Source: Coptis chinensis (Eukaryota; Streptophyta; Magnoliopsida; Ranunculales; Ranunculaceae). Taken from it: a DNA stretch of 64,000 nucleotides. The translations under genes and the position numbers were made by a program. This document shows, piece after piece, positions 46,303 through 56,943 of the stretch (the first letter of the stretch is position 1; every line of letters begins with the position of its first letter). Under the pieces are notes generated by a model. It did no database searches. It saw only the letters and a list, made by a program, of their open reading frames with translations, and was not told where the DNA came from. Location of the stretch: the NCBI GenBank assembly GCA_015680905.1, contig CM027378.1, positions 87,759,501 to 87,823,500 of the forward strand, written 5' to 3'.

Positions 46303-47792
46303 TGATAAAAGGAAAAACGATAGTTTTACCTACGAATAAGTGATGAAACTCAAATGTAAGTAAAACTAAAACTATTTTAATGCTTATGTATCAAAGTTTT
46401 CTACTCTCGTTATCAATGCAATATGTTTAGAGTAGAGAATTCGTTCCACTCCTAGTCGTTTAGATGTGAAGTTTCCTAGTTCGTGTAAGCTAACAAAGTC
46501 GTGAGAGTAATGCAATTGAAATTGACTACGATGGTGAATCAACTAATCAAGATGCGATAAATGAAATGACGGAAATTCAATACCAAATTGACAATATGAG
46601 AATGAATTAGGGAAATTTGATTCCACCTTGATTGGACTTAATAAACTAATGAAGAATTATTGTAATCCGAATTGCAATGTTTTCGCATAACAATTGTGTC
46701 TTTCTAATCCCTAATTGTTCATGGTAATCTCTACCAACTAACAATCAGCATTGTGGAACAATCAAACCCATTCTCATGGAGAACTAATTACTTTCTAGAA
46801 TGGAATAGATTACTACAACCATTTCTACACTAATCCAATCAAGTTTCATCAAGGCTTCTTCAAACCCCTCTAATGGAGGTTTTAGCCTTGAATTATTAAG
46901 CTATCATTTCTAACACAAGAACAAAAACAAGTCATTATTGAATAAGTATTAAACTTTATCAATCTAATTGAACAATAATATAATGATTTAAAATGAAATA
47001 AAACTGAATTTAAAACTAAGGTTATTGAATAACTAATTATGAAATTAAGACAACCTAAAGCTAACTAAGTATTGAATCATAAAACTAAGTTGAAATGAAA
47101 AACTAATTCTTTATTATAAAACTAAATCTAATTCTAAATAAAATTCATTTCTTTGTTCTCAAAACTAATTATTGGAATGTAAAAAAATTAATTCTATGAA
47201 TTATCTAACTAAGTAACTAAGTAGCTTAAGAGCTAAGTCTTAGTCTCTTTATATAGAAGAGACTAGATCCACAATTTCGTGCATGGGCTTGGGAGCTATG
47301 TTTTGGGCCGGAAAATCGAGCCCAAAATCTCATTACTTCAGTCCACAAAGGGGGTTTTCAGTTGGAAATAATTTCAACAGAATTTTCGTCAACTTTTGCT
47401 CCTTTGATTGGGTCAAAGCTTGGACCATTAGAAAGCTCTTTCCGAGCCGGTCGTTTTGACATATGGTAGGCCCAATTTCGAGATCTAAGTCCAAAGATAT
47501 AGCTTTCGGAAGTTCTACTGACTTTTATGCACTATTTCTACCCGCGTTGACTTTGACTTTTCAGCTTTGACCGGGCTTTAAAAATGCTTTTTATCCTTGA
47601 ATCTTGGTCTTTAATCATAGAACTTCTTAGCAACCAACCTTTTCTCTTTTATCTCGCAAAAGGGACGTATTTCTACACATATTCGACTCCAATGCCTGAA
47701 ATACATAATAACACGATAACAGTTTTAATCACATAATTGGTTTAAAAGTAATATTGTTAATGGGTTAAAACTACAATTTTGGGCTCTTATCA
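46303..47792 (-). repeat. 5' LTR of the Athila element
   Basis: 1490 bp. The plus strand runs TGATAAAAGG to GGGCTCTTATCA; the minus strand starts TGATAAGAGCCC and ends in CA. The length is normal for Athila LTRs. No second copy exists in the window. The five bases after it, ATGAA, also occur at 37113-37117, as expected of a target duplication in the antisense gene. Confidence 0.78.
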
Positions 47793-48586
47793 ATGAACGA
47801 TTCTAACTTCTGTGTTCTTCTATTAAAAAAGTAAGTATCTATCATTTCCCTTACTCTTATCTCAATTTACTTGTTTTGTATTAATTTAACTATATCTATG
47901 TCAATCCCAGGTTAAAGTTGCTGCTGTGGGGTAGTTTGATAGCGAAATGGCCAGCTTCCGTCGTTATAGAGATGAGAACCAACAATTGAAGAAAGACAAA
48001 GAAAATCTTCAACAAACTCTTGAGAAAATTCAGCAAGACCATGTTGTCGAGATGAAGAAATACTTCCCCGAACACACGGCGCTGCACAAGAAATTGCAAA
48101 GCTCTTTTGAGGCTATGGAGAAGGAACTTGCCCAAACACGAACCACCTTTGCCAATGAGAAAACGGAATGGGTACTTATGCTGATAACATTCAATTGTGT
48201 GGACACCATGAATTGGAGGCTAAATTGGAGAAGGCCCATCTCCAAGTGCCTACTTATGTTGATAACATGCAATATTGTGTGGACACCATGAAAAGCTTCA
48301 GACCATATGTACCTGCCGCTCTTATCAAAGAATCTAACCTTGATTCGGATGACGAGAGCGAGGTGCCCTCCGGTATTGCTACTTAGGACTTGGATACCGA
48401 TGTTGTTGACTCTGCAACCCCTGCTGCTGGGACTGTCGAGGCTAACATGTCTACCCCAGTATTCAATCCTGATTCCTTCATTAGCACTCGTAGCTGCTTG
48501 GACGATCATTAGATTCGAGCTGGTCTCAATACCCTTCTTGAGACGAAAACACTTGATACAAATACCGAGTTCTCTACCCAGCTCTA
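47793..48586 (+). pseudogene. Antisense extra gene of the Tat element, coiled-coil C-terminal part
   Basis: Repeats the intron (GTAAGTATC at about 47831 to ATCCCAG at 47910) and exon start seen at 37117-37300, with about 5 percent differences. It then continues: RYRDENQQLKKDKENLQQTL then EKIQQDHVVEMKKYFPEHT, a Lys/Glu/Gln heptad-rich coiled coil, then KTEW, a frameshift, SFRPYVPAALIKESNLDSDD and a Ser/Thr-rich end near 48585. In-frame stops (TAG in the VGQFD region, TAG after PSGIAT) confirm decay. Confidence 0.65.
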
Positions 48587-48829
48587 GTTTCCTTATCTTA
48601 AGGCATTGTAATTGTAATATTGATACAATGATTTGGCTATCTCTTGACAATGATCTTGATGTTGAATTTTGAATATTGATGTTGGTTAAAAAAAACTTGT
48701 AAATGCTTAACACTTTTTTTGAATTATGGAAAATAAATCTTTTTGCTTTTTATAATCTCATTGTGTATGCAATACATCTGATATTTATCATACTTAAACA
48801 AGAGACAATCTCATTTTTTATACCACTCC
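48587..48829. other. AT-rich link
   Basis: No gene. It joins the antisense gene and the tandem-repeat part of the Tat 3' untranslated region. Confidence 0.4.
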
Positions 48830-49375
48830 TAATCTTGAATTTAAAAACGAGTTTTGCTATCACTCCAACTAAAAAATCAGTATTGATACTTAACATATAC
48901 TTGAATCTAAAAAACGAGTTTCGATACCATTCCAACTAAAAAACAGTATCAATACTTTAATATATATTTGAATATAAAAAATGAGTTTCAATACCCCTCC
49001 AACTAAAAGCAGTATCGATACTTAACATATATTTGAATATAAAAAACGAGTTTCGATATTATTCCAACTAAAAAACAGTATCGATACTTAATGTATATTT
49101 AAATATAAAAAATGGGTTTCGATACCATTCAAACTAAAAGTAGTATCGATACTTAATATATATTTGAATATAAAAACCGAGTTTTGATACCACTCCAACT
49201 AAAAGCAGTATCGATACTTAATATATATTTGAATATAAAAAAAGAGTTTCGATACCACTTCAACTAAAAGCAGTATCGATACTTAACATATATTTGAATA
49301 TAAAAAATGAGTTTCGATACCACTCCAACTAAAAGCAGTATCGATACTTAACATATATTTGAATATATCTTGACA
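48830..49375. repeat. About 65-bp tandem repeat in the Tat 3' region
   Basis: About eight units containing GAGTTTCGATACCACTCC, AACTAAAAGCAGTATCGATA and CATATATTTGAATATAAAAA. Starts lie near 48850, 48915, 48981, 49047, 49114, 49179, 49244 and 49309. The later units are the most alike, suggesting recent expansion at that end. Confidence 0.92.
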
Positions 49376-49429
49376 TCAACCTTGTATTAAAATATCACTT
49401 ATAAATACATACCTTTATTAATTCACCTC

Positions 49430-49970
49430 TCATTGCTGCCAGGAATTGAATATTTTGATTCTGGTCAGAACCTGGATTTTATTGACCTGAACTCGCATTT
49501 CTGCCAAGAGCAGGATTTTATTGACCTGGTATCGGGATGAGGATCTACAGATCACTTGGATTTTTTGACCTGAACTTGACATTTCTGCCAAGAACTGGAT
49601 TTTATTGACCTGAACTCGCATTTCTGCCAAGAACATGATTTTATTGACCTGGTATCGAGATGAGGATCTACAGATCACTTGGATTTTTTTACCCGAACTT
49701 GACATTTCTGCCAAGAACTGGATTTTATTGACCTGAACTTGCATTTCTGCCAAGAACATGATTTTATTAACCTGGTATCGATATGAGGATCTACAGATCA
49801 CCAGGATTTTTTGACCTGAACTTGACATTTCTGCCAAGAACTGGATTTTATTGACCTGAACTTGCATTTCTGCCAAGAACAGGATTTTATTGACCTGGTA
49901 TCGAGATGAGGATCTACAGATCACCAAGATTTTTCTTGATCTAGTACCAAGATGAAGATCTACAGATCAC
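49430..49970. repeat. About 123-bp tandem repeat in the Tat 3' region
   Basis: ATGAGGATCTACAGATCAC recurs at 49537, 49660, 49782 and 49906 (period 122-124). Inside each unit ATTTCTGCCAAGAAC and ATTTTATTGACCTG recur twice. A 165-codon minus-strand frame is open across it because of the repetition and is not considered a gene. Confidence 0.9.
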
Positions 49971-50284
49971 CAGGCTTTTGCTTGACCTATTATCAATCAT
50001 ATAATTCTAGAGATACAAATATTTGTTATACATGTATGACTATTGATTTCGATAATGACAATATCTTTATTGAATGTATAACCTTGATAACAAAAATTAC
50101 ACCATGATACTTGAAATATTCTTTATTGATAAAATGCTTTCAAATTGCTTACATTTTGAGGCTTTGGTAATATTACACCTTCAGCCGTTTTTAAGTAATA
50201 AGCTCCATTGATTTTGACCTTGTGAATGATATAAGGCCCATCCCAGCTTGTTGCTAGTTTGCCAGCCCCTTTTTCTTTAGTAGC
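49971..50284. other. Region between tandem repeats and integrase end
   Basis: AT-rich to about 50160. From 50175 to 50284 it continues the integrase C-terminal reading (AGKLATSWDGPYIIHKVK on the minus strand) after a stop at 50285-50287. Confidence 0.5.
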
Positions 50285-51081
50285 TTAAGTGACCACTTTC
50301 AATACCAAGTCACCTTCCTGAAAATGCCTTTCTCTTACTTTCTTGTTGAAAGCTTTTCTAAGCTGCCTATGATAGGTGTCGAGCTTTAGCCTTGCTTGAT
50401 CCCTTGTCTCCTCGAGATTAAGAACTTCTGAAGCCATTCTTTCATTATTTTGGCCATTCTCTATCATCTTTGTTCTGGATGTCGATACCACCATCTCAGA
50501 TGGAGTTACTGCTTCCATACCATATGCCAAAGTAAAAGGTGATTCACCTGTAGCTGTTCGAGGTGTTATTCTATAAGCTCATAAAATGCTGTTTAGCTCA
50601 TCCACCCAAAGACCTTTCTTGTCTTCTAATTTTTTCTTAATATTATCCATAATGGTCTTATTTGTTGCCTTTTCTTGCCCGTTACCTTGAGCGTAGTATG
50701 TCGCAGATGTGAAGTGCTTAACCTTGTAAGACTCCAAGAAAGCTTTCACCTTTCCTCTTTCGAACTGCGGACCATTATATGATATAATGGTATAAGGCAA
50801 TCCATATCGACATATGACTCGTTCAAAAAGGAAATTTATGACATCCTTTTCTTTGATATGCTGCAGAGCTATAGATTCTACCCATTTTGTAAATAATCTG
50901 GGATTGCCAATATGAACTTTCTTTTGCCTCTCCCAGGTGTAAGCAAACGGACAATATCCATACCCTATAAAGCAAAAGGCCATGGGTTTGAGACACAATG
51001 TAACTCTTCAGCAGGAGCATGTATGACTTTCCCATGAACTTGGCGTTGTACACACTTTTTCGCATATCGAAGATAGTCCTT
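50285..51081 (-). pseudogene. Tat integrase (degraded)
   Basis: Pieces in different frames. The zinc-binding start HEGECGNHLAGRSL lies at the end of the preceding RNase H frame. The core follows with GMDIV (first Asp) and a second motif that reads SYNGPQFERGKVKAFLES, where the catalytic D-N-G-P has become Y-N-G-P. The C-terminal part is AYGMEAVTPSEMVVSTSR to FNKKVRERHFQEGDLVLK (50530-50285). At least three stops or shifts occur, and the lost Asp means it is inactive. Confidence 0.8.
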
Positions 51082-51900
51082 TCACATTTGAGGCCAAAAA
51101 TATCCCTGTCTCGTGATTTTATTGGCCAACGATCTACCAGCTAAGTGGTTTCCACATTCGCCTTCATGAAGCTCGACAATGATTAGCTGCGCTTCCTTAT
51201 ACAATATGCATTTCAAATGTGGGCCTCCAGGATTCTTTCGATATAATTCATTATCAACCAATACATATCTTTGGGCTCCAGACTTGATTCTTCTGGCCTC
51301 ATTTTTGTCCTCCACTACTTTCCCATCAGCTAAATATGAGATATATGCTTCCATCCATGACGCCCCCAGTGTATCAATTTCCATGATTGCTGAGTCGTCA
51401 ATGTCGGTGCTTGGCTTCTCTTGAACTCCGATATGTATAGTACCACCCTCTGTGTTTTCCAGCATCGTTGCAACATATGCCAAGGCATCCGCATGCCTAT
51501 TCTCATTTCTATTGAGATGTTGCAGTCTTATTTTACTGAAAATTTTCAACTTGGATTTTATAAAATTCAAATAATCGACCATATTTTCAAATTTTGCCGA
51601 GTATCCCCCATTGATCTGGCTTACCACGAGCATCGAGTCACTAAAAATCGATAACTCTTTTATATTGAAAGATTTAGCCATCTCGAGACTAGCTATTAAG
51701 GCTTTATACTCAGCCTCATTATTGGACGCATGGAAACCCAATGTTATTGCAGTCTTGAGTCTTTGATTTTCAGGAGTAACTAACACCACTCCAATGCCAC
51801 ACCCCTTTCTTCCAGAGGATCCATCGACAAATAGTCTCCAACCATTTGTTCCAACCCATGGATTGTCTGCATCGATAACATCTTCAGGCTCTTGCAGCAT
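51082..51900 (-). pseudogene. Tat second (plant-type) RNase H and link to integrase
   Basis: 272 open codons. GWRLFVDGSSGRKGCGIGVV (Asp), NNEAEYKALIASLEMAKS (Glu), LSIFSDSMLVVSQINGGY (Asp) and NRHADALAYVATM (Asp) give the full DEDD set of an archaeal/plant-type RNase H. An extra RNase H of this type next to the ordinary gypsy one marks the Tat lineage. The end carries the integrase zinc-binding start. Confidence 0.85.
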
Positions 51901-52047
51901 TGCAAATTCTTCTTATTCCATGCCCCAACTAGCATCCTCAGATGGAAAATCAGCCAAAAAGTTAGCTAGTACCTGACTCTTTTCTGATACGCGGTTTCGA
52001 TACTCGACTCCAAATTCATTTATTAGTACAGACCATTTAGACATCCT

Positions 52048-53446
52048 TCATGACTTAGCAGTTTTCGCCAAAGTTTGCTTTAATGGGAGATTCGTCATCA
52101 CGATCACCGAATGTGCTTGAAAATATGGCTTTAATCTTTGATATGAGAATAAAAGTGCCAAGGCATACTTTTCTATCATCGAATATCGAGTCTCAGCCTC
52201 GAGCATTGTTTTACTTTGAAAATGCACTGGTCTTTCCAATCCATTTTCTACTTTCATGGGGACAGAACTTATCGCAAAATCTGATACAGCCAAATAAAGA
52301 AGCAAACTTTCTCCCTCATCTGGCTTTGTCAAAGTTGGCATTTCTTGCAGATATTTCTTTAATTCAAAAAATGCTTCTTCACATTTCTCATTCCAACAGA
52401 ATTTGACATTCTTTTTAAGCAACTTAATTAAAAAGTGGCTTACAACGATCAGAAGTTCTGGATATGAATCTATTGAGCGCCGCTATTCTCCCTGTCAACC
52501 TTTGTATTTGCTTTTGAGTTGTAGGTGATGGCATTTGTTGAAGCGATCGTATTTGATCAGGATTAGCATCGATACCTCTCTTCGTAACTATGTACCCCAA
52601 AAACTTGCCAGAACTCACCCCGAAAGTACATTTTTCAGGATTAAACTTCATATTAAACTCTCTCAATATTTTGAATACAGTGTCGAGGTCCTTTATGTGA
52701 TCTCCAGCTTTCATAGATTTGATGACCATATCATTGATATAGACCTCGACAATACATTTGATGAGTTTCTTGAACATCTTCTCCACTAGCCTTTGGTAAG
52801 TGGCTCTCACATTTTTCAATCCAAATGACATTCTGATGAAGCAGTATATTCCTCCATTGACCAAGAATACCGTTTTTAACTGGTCTATCATAGCTATTAG
52901 AATATGAAAATATCCTGAATAACCATCGCAAAAACTGATCAACTCGTAACCAGCCGTTCGGTCGACCAACTCATCAATTCTAGGCATGGGATAGTGGTCC
53001 TTTGGACACTTTTTATTCACATCAGTAAAGTCAACACAAATTCAAACTCTACCATCTTTTTTGGTTACAACCACTATGTTTGCTACCCATTCAGAATGCT
53101 CACCTTCTCTGATGATGCCATTATCTAACATCTTTTGTATCTCCACTTGCACAACTTCTTCATACATTGGTCTCACTTTTCTATGCTTTTGATGCACTGG
53201 AGTTGCGTTTTCTTCCATATACAGTTGATGCGAACATACATCTGGATCGATACCAGTGAGATCCGACATCGACCATGCAAAAACATCTTGATTCTCTTTC
53301 AAGAATATCACTAACTCCTTTCTTATACTTACAGCCATTTCTATACCAATGAACGTATGACGCTCACTTTCCCCTGTACCGATATTAATCTTCTCCACCG
53401 CCTCTATGGTTTTTCTTTCCCATGGCGGTTTTTCATGTTTGTTCAT
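52048..53446 (-). pseudogene. Tat reverse transcriptase and first RNase H
   Basis: RT fragments: VAVSIRKELVIFLKEN then DVFAWSMSDLTGIDPDVCSH (53446-53042), and after a stop CPKDHYPMPRIDELVDRTAG, SFCDGYSGYFHI, SFGLKNVRATYQRLV and VYINDMVIKS (53020-52424). The Y-x-D-D box reads Y-I-N-D, so the first catalytic Asp of the pair is gone. The RNase H part (52422-52048) has FFELKKYLQEMPTLTKPDEG and SKTMLEAETRYSMIEKYALA. Stops at 53042, 52424 and 52048 interrupt one otherwise colinear protein. Confidence 0.85.
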
Positions 53447-53515
53447 CTCTTAAGTGAACTTTACCTGCTCCTGTATCTGTATGTTGGTATCGGCAGGTAA
53501 AGCTTGCTGTAACTG

Positions 53516-54265
53516 CTAAGCGGAGTTCTCCAAGACGCCCCCAGCGTCTTGAATTTTCCCCTTCATCATTCCTTTTACTGTGACGAAATTACACTTTTCT
53601 GATTTGGACTGATCTCCCCTAATCTCGTGCAATCCATATACAGTTGGAAATCTGAGAATTTGATAAAATGTACTAAGCACAACACGTATTTTGTGTATCC
53701 ATTTCCTTCCCAATATGGCATTGTGATCAGATTGGTGCTTGATGACCACGAATTTCGTCATCACCGTTTGAGGCCCTTTCGGGCCAACTTTTATCTCTCC
53801 ATCAGGTTTGGTAGAAGTTCCATTAAAACCATATAAATAGAACTTTGGTGGTTTTAAATGTGACTCATCAAGACCAATTCCTTTGAAAGCTTTCCAAAAT
53901 AAAATATTAACTGAACTACCACAGTCCACTAATATCTTCTATACATCATAGCCCGAAATACGCAAAATGATTAGTAATGCATTATCATGTGGTAACATTA
54001 CCTTAGACAAGTCCTCCGGTACGAACATGATTGCCCCAGGAATGCTAGCTAATATTAGTTGCTAACTCACTGGTACTGGTTCGATATTGACCTCGAGCAC
54101 TTCTTTGACTGTCGAGATCTTCCTTATCTTATCTCGAAAAATCTTTTTCTGAGAAATTTCCCCCTTGTAAATCATATTTATTACGCCTAATGGCTTCTCC
54201 CTTATGGTCGCTGTCTCTGCAAGTCTAACATCAGTACAAAACTCTCTCAGCTTCCCATCTTTCAT
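53516..54265 (-). pseudogene. Tat protease region
   Basis: VDCGSSVNILFWKAFKGIGL (53929 onward) is the retropepsin active-site region of this lineage (D-x-G-S-S), followed by GFNGTSTKPDGEIKVGPK and HNAILGRKWIHKIRVV. The upstream part (54265-54062) links to gag. Two stops interrupt it (near 53930 and 54062). Confidence 0.8.
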
Positions 54266-54289
54266 TAGCCTGTCTATCTCTTTAAATAA

Positions 54290-55714
54290 TTAGAGACACC
54301 TATTAGTCTCATGGTTCTCGATCTTGTGAAATTGACAATAAGGCTTTCCTTTCATTTCCCTAAGAGTATATTTTGGCCACATCACAAATTCTTCATTTGC
54401 TATCCTCCACAAAATATCTTCTGGTGTGGAATTGAGAGCTATGAAATTGCTAGGATTGAGCTCCTCTTTCAATATTCTGTCATACTTTCTTCGCTGTTGT
54501 GGCTGATTTTCTCGATTTGTATAATGCTCCTGAGGTCTTTTGTTATCTGACCTCAAGGAGTCTCGACTTTCATATCGATCATTATTATCCTTATCTTTCT
54601 TCCCCGCATCGGTGACTTGTAATACTGTTTGCACAGTGGCGGCTCTCAACCCCTCCTCTACTATGATATCTCTATCCACCTTATCATACAACTCTTGCAA
54701 TGTTTTCACCTCTTTCCTCAACAAATACTTATGCATATAAGATCCTGGTATTACCCCAGCTTGAAAAGCTATGACAGCTGTCATTTCTGATTCATCCAAT
54801 CTTTCTACTACCTGCGTTTCAGCCTTGAACCTTGTTAAGAAATCTTTTAATGACTCCTTCTTCGCTTGCTTCAATTGGAATAAAGTTGACACTTGCTTTG
54901 GCTTCACCATCTGGTGACCGTAATTAGTGAGGAACCTTTCTTCAATCTCTCTGAAGCATGAAATGGATCCCTCTAGAATTGTGCAAAACCACTTTAATGC
55001 TTTCCTTTTCAAGCTTGACGAAAATGATCGACATAGTTTAGTATCCCAATATTCGGTGCCCTGATATATCGAGAACTGATGTCGATAACTAAAAAGATGG
55101 TCCATGGGGTCAGTAGCTCCTTCATATTGGCTCAATTTTGGATTTTTGAACTTCGGAGGTAACGAGGCTCTTTCTATCTCCCTTTTTAATGGATTTCTAC
55201 CGACATCATCTGCCATCTTTCTTATCGATGCCGAGACCTTTTCCAACAGTTGGTCTCCTAATTGCTTCTACATCATTTCCTGAACCATCTCCTTTGTGAC
55301 TAATGCTTTACCTTCTTCTTCTTGCACCATTTTCGGTGTCGGTCTCGCTACAGATTGTATTTCTTCCAGATGACTCTTTCTCCTCTACTCGAGATGACTC
55401 TTGCGTACTACTGGAGTTCCAGAACTCGACTCCTTGACATCCTTCTCATACATAGCGTCTTCAGCACGCTTCTCCTTCTCTTCCCTTATTGTTTTATTCT
55501 CAGCCATTAACATCTGATTTTGCTTTTCTAACTCATTCATCCTTCTCAACAAGTCTCTCAAAGATACTTCTTCCTCTCGTATCTCATCCACCTCTTCCAC
55601 CAGTCTACTTGCTAACCGTCTAGTTCTTCGATCTGCATTCTTTGATACTGCCTGAGACGTATTTGCTTCTTCAACCATTAATGCTTTACTTGCTGTCGCT
55701 CATTTAGGAGGCAT
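54290..55714 (-). pseudogene. Tat gag
   Basis: Start at 55714 (MPPK then TGA at codon 5). The frame continues with a Glu/Arg coiled coil (VEEVDEIREEEVSLRDLLRR, RMNELEKQNQMLMAENKT), further TAG stops near 55385 and 55270, then the gag domain (PKLSQYEGATDPMDHLFSYR, KALKWFCTILEGSISCFREI, EERFLTNYG, KESLKDFLTRFKAETQVVER). It ends with CQFHKIENHETNRCL, a zinc-knuckle-like motif. All stops are single-base type, as expected from CpG/CHG decay. Confidence 0.82.
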
Positions 55715-55949
55715 CTTGATAAAACTCTTTAATCAAATTCCTACTCTCCACTGATCCTATCAAATTCTTTCCAACTCCTTCACAATAGATTTGAAAACTT
55801 CAAAGAAACCAAGAAAAGAATGTTCTTTCTTGATCCTTAATCCTTCACTAACCTTACCAACAATTTCTCTTTATCATCAAGATTTCAATCAATGGATTCG
55901 ATCAAAGAAAAAAAGAAACGAAAGACAAAACAATCAATCTTTGTCTTTG

Positions 55950-55966
55950 AACCACAGACGGCGCCA
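55950..55966 (-). other. Primer binding site of the Tat element
   Basis: On the minus strand TGGCGCCGTCTGTGGTT begins one base after the 5' LTR (which ends ...CACTACA at 55968). The TGGCGCCG start matches a tRNA 3' end of type CGGCGCCA. Confidence 0.75.
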
Positions 55967-55967
55967 A

Positions 55968-56585
55968 TGTAGTGATCAGAGAAACTAACTACGATCAATA
56001 AGATTGAATTGCTAAAGGTAAATGATAAAGATTGAATCGAGTGAAATTTGTTATTGAATAAAGGATCTTTTAGTATTACCCCCCTACTAGATGAGCCAAT
56101 TAGGATTTACCCCAACTAGATGGGGAAATTAGGGTCTCCCCCCTGAATACACACAAAAAAAAGTCAACTTAGGTTGACCGTGTTTTTTTTGGTGTGTACT
56201 CAGGGGGGAGACCCTAATTTCTCCATCTAGTCGGGGGAAATCCTAATTGGCTCATCTAGTAAGGGGGTAATACTAGTTAACCCTTGAATAAAAGTATCGG
56301 CTACAACATTCTCTCTCTCTCTCTCTTGTTCTAAGTTTACAGATTTTGTATAATGAATTGGAATGAATCTACTTCTCCCACTTCCAGTATTTATATAGTG
56401 TCGTAAGGCTAGTTTTGTCCAATCATCAACTGCCGTATGTCCATCCTCTTCTTCTTTCTCCTTTTCCCGCCTTAAACCTGCAATACACAAACTATATTTG
56501 CGAAATATCAATTATTACATCGATATCTCTTATTAGTCACGATATACGGGCTGGAATATCGGGTTGACGATATCTGCCCACGAAA
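55968..56585 (-). repeat. 5' LTR of the Tat element, with MITE insertion
   Basis: About 388 bp of LTR after removing the 221-bp MITE (56063-56283) and one 9-bp duplication. Its outer end reads CGAAA where the sister LTR has CGACA. It differs from 34257-34636 at a modest number of sites, for example ATCAACTGCCGTATGTCC against ATCGGCGTGTCC. Confidence 0.9.
56063..56283. mobile_element. 221-bp foldback MITE, copy 2 (Mutator-type)
   Basis: Same family as 21145-21364. It is flanked by perfect 9-bp repeats TTGAATAAA at 56054-56062 and 56284-56292. The matching site in the other LTR (about 34341-34350) has TTGAATAAA once and no insert, which proves the borders. Confidence 0.95.
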
Positions 56586-56870
56586 GTGGTATTGCCCAAT
56601 AACATTCAAGAATCTGTGGTGCTCTTCGTAGCTTGTGTTGCAGCCTCAAAGTACCCAATATTTGAACCTCAACCACAGAGTTGTGCATGCTGCCATTAGA
56701 TTTGCAGTCTTCTCTAGCTTCAGCTCTACGTATCAGAAAACATATTTGGGAGAAATTCGATGCTTTGTTATCATACAAGACCTTTGTTCCTGTTCCAAAT
56801 ACTTACTAGGCAAGTTAAGGAGCAAACTTTCTACGTATCCAAAATTAGTGAGCTGAAATGCTTACACTGT
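56586..56870 (-). pseudogene. L1-type LINE RNase H-like remnant, upstream part
   Basis: Minus-strand frame reading RRAEAREDCKSNGSMHNSVV, LRRAPQILECYWAIP and then the Tat insertion. The next codons (PPGTIKAN...) are found at 34256 going down. Removing the element and one target copy keeps the frame. Confidence 0.65.
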
Positions 56871-56943
56871 TGAAGAATGTCACACTAGGAAGCGACTTTC
56901 ACATTTTGGCCTATGCAGAGATGTAAAAACTCAAGAGTGCTAA
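56871..56943. other. Short spacer
   Basis: Nothing recognised. Confidence 0.3.

Larger units (their letters stand above)
39600..47792 (-). mobile_element. Athila-lineage Ty3/gypsy element, 3' LTR missing
   Basis: 5' LTR at 46303-47792, primer site at about 46285-46300, then gag, zinc knuckle, protease, RT, RNase H and integrase down to 40174. The RT signature VFMDDFSIYG and the gag and integrase sequences fit the Athila lineage. The low-coordinate end is uncertain because no 3' LTR is found. The insert lies inside the antisense gene of the Tat element. Confidence 0.75.
34257..56585 (-). mobile_element. Tat-lineage Ty3/gypsy LTR retrotransposon, 22.3 kb with nested inserts
   Basis: LTRs at 34257-34636 and 55968-56585 share sequence throughout (TGTAGTGATCAGAG start on the plus strand). 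The flanking 5-mers GCGGT (34252-34256) and GTGGT (56586-56590) differ at one base. Order on the minus strand: 5' LTR, primer site, gag, protease, RT, RNase H, a second plant-type RNase H, integrase, tandem repeats, an antisense gene, polypurine tract, 3' LTR. A second RNase H and an antisense gene before the 3' LTR are known features of Tat elements. A truncated Athila element, a triplicated gene fragment and a MITE are nested inside. All proteins are broken. Confidence 0.88.

Noticed and set aside
46303-47792. Search for the second Athila LTR at 37300-40173
   Set aside because: No matching sequence was found. TCTTATCAACG in the 538-bp repeats resembles the LTR tip GGGCTCTTATCA only by a few bases.
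37117-47980. Whole 34257-56585 block as two unrelated half-elements joined together
   Set aside because: The outer target copies and the restored LINE frame show that both outer ends come from one insertion; only the middle is rearranged.
49430-49927. 165-codon minus-strand frame with repeated VNKIQFLAEM words
   Set aside because: Generated by the 123-bp tandem repeat in the Tat 3' region.
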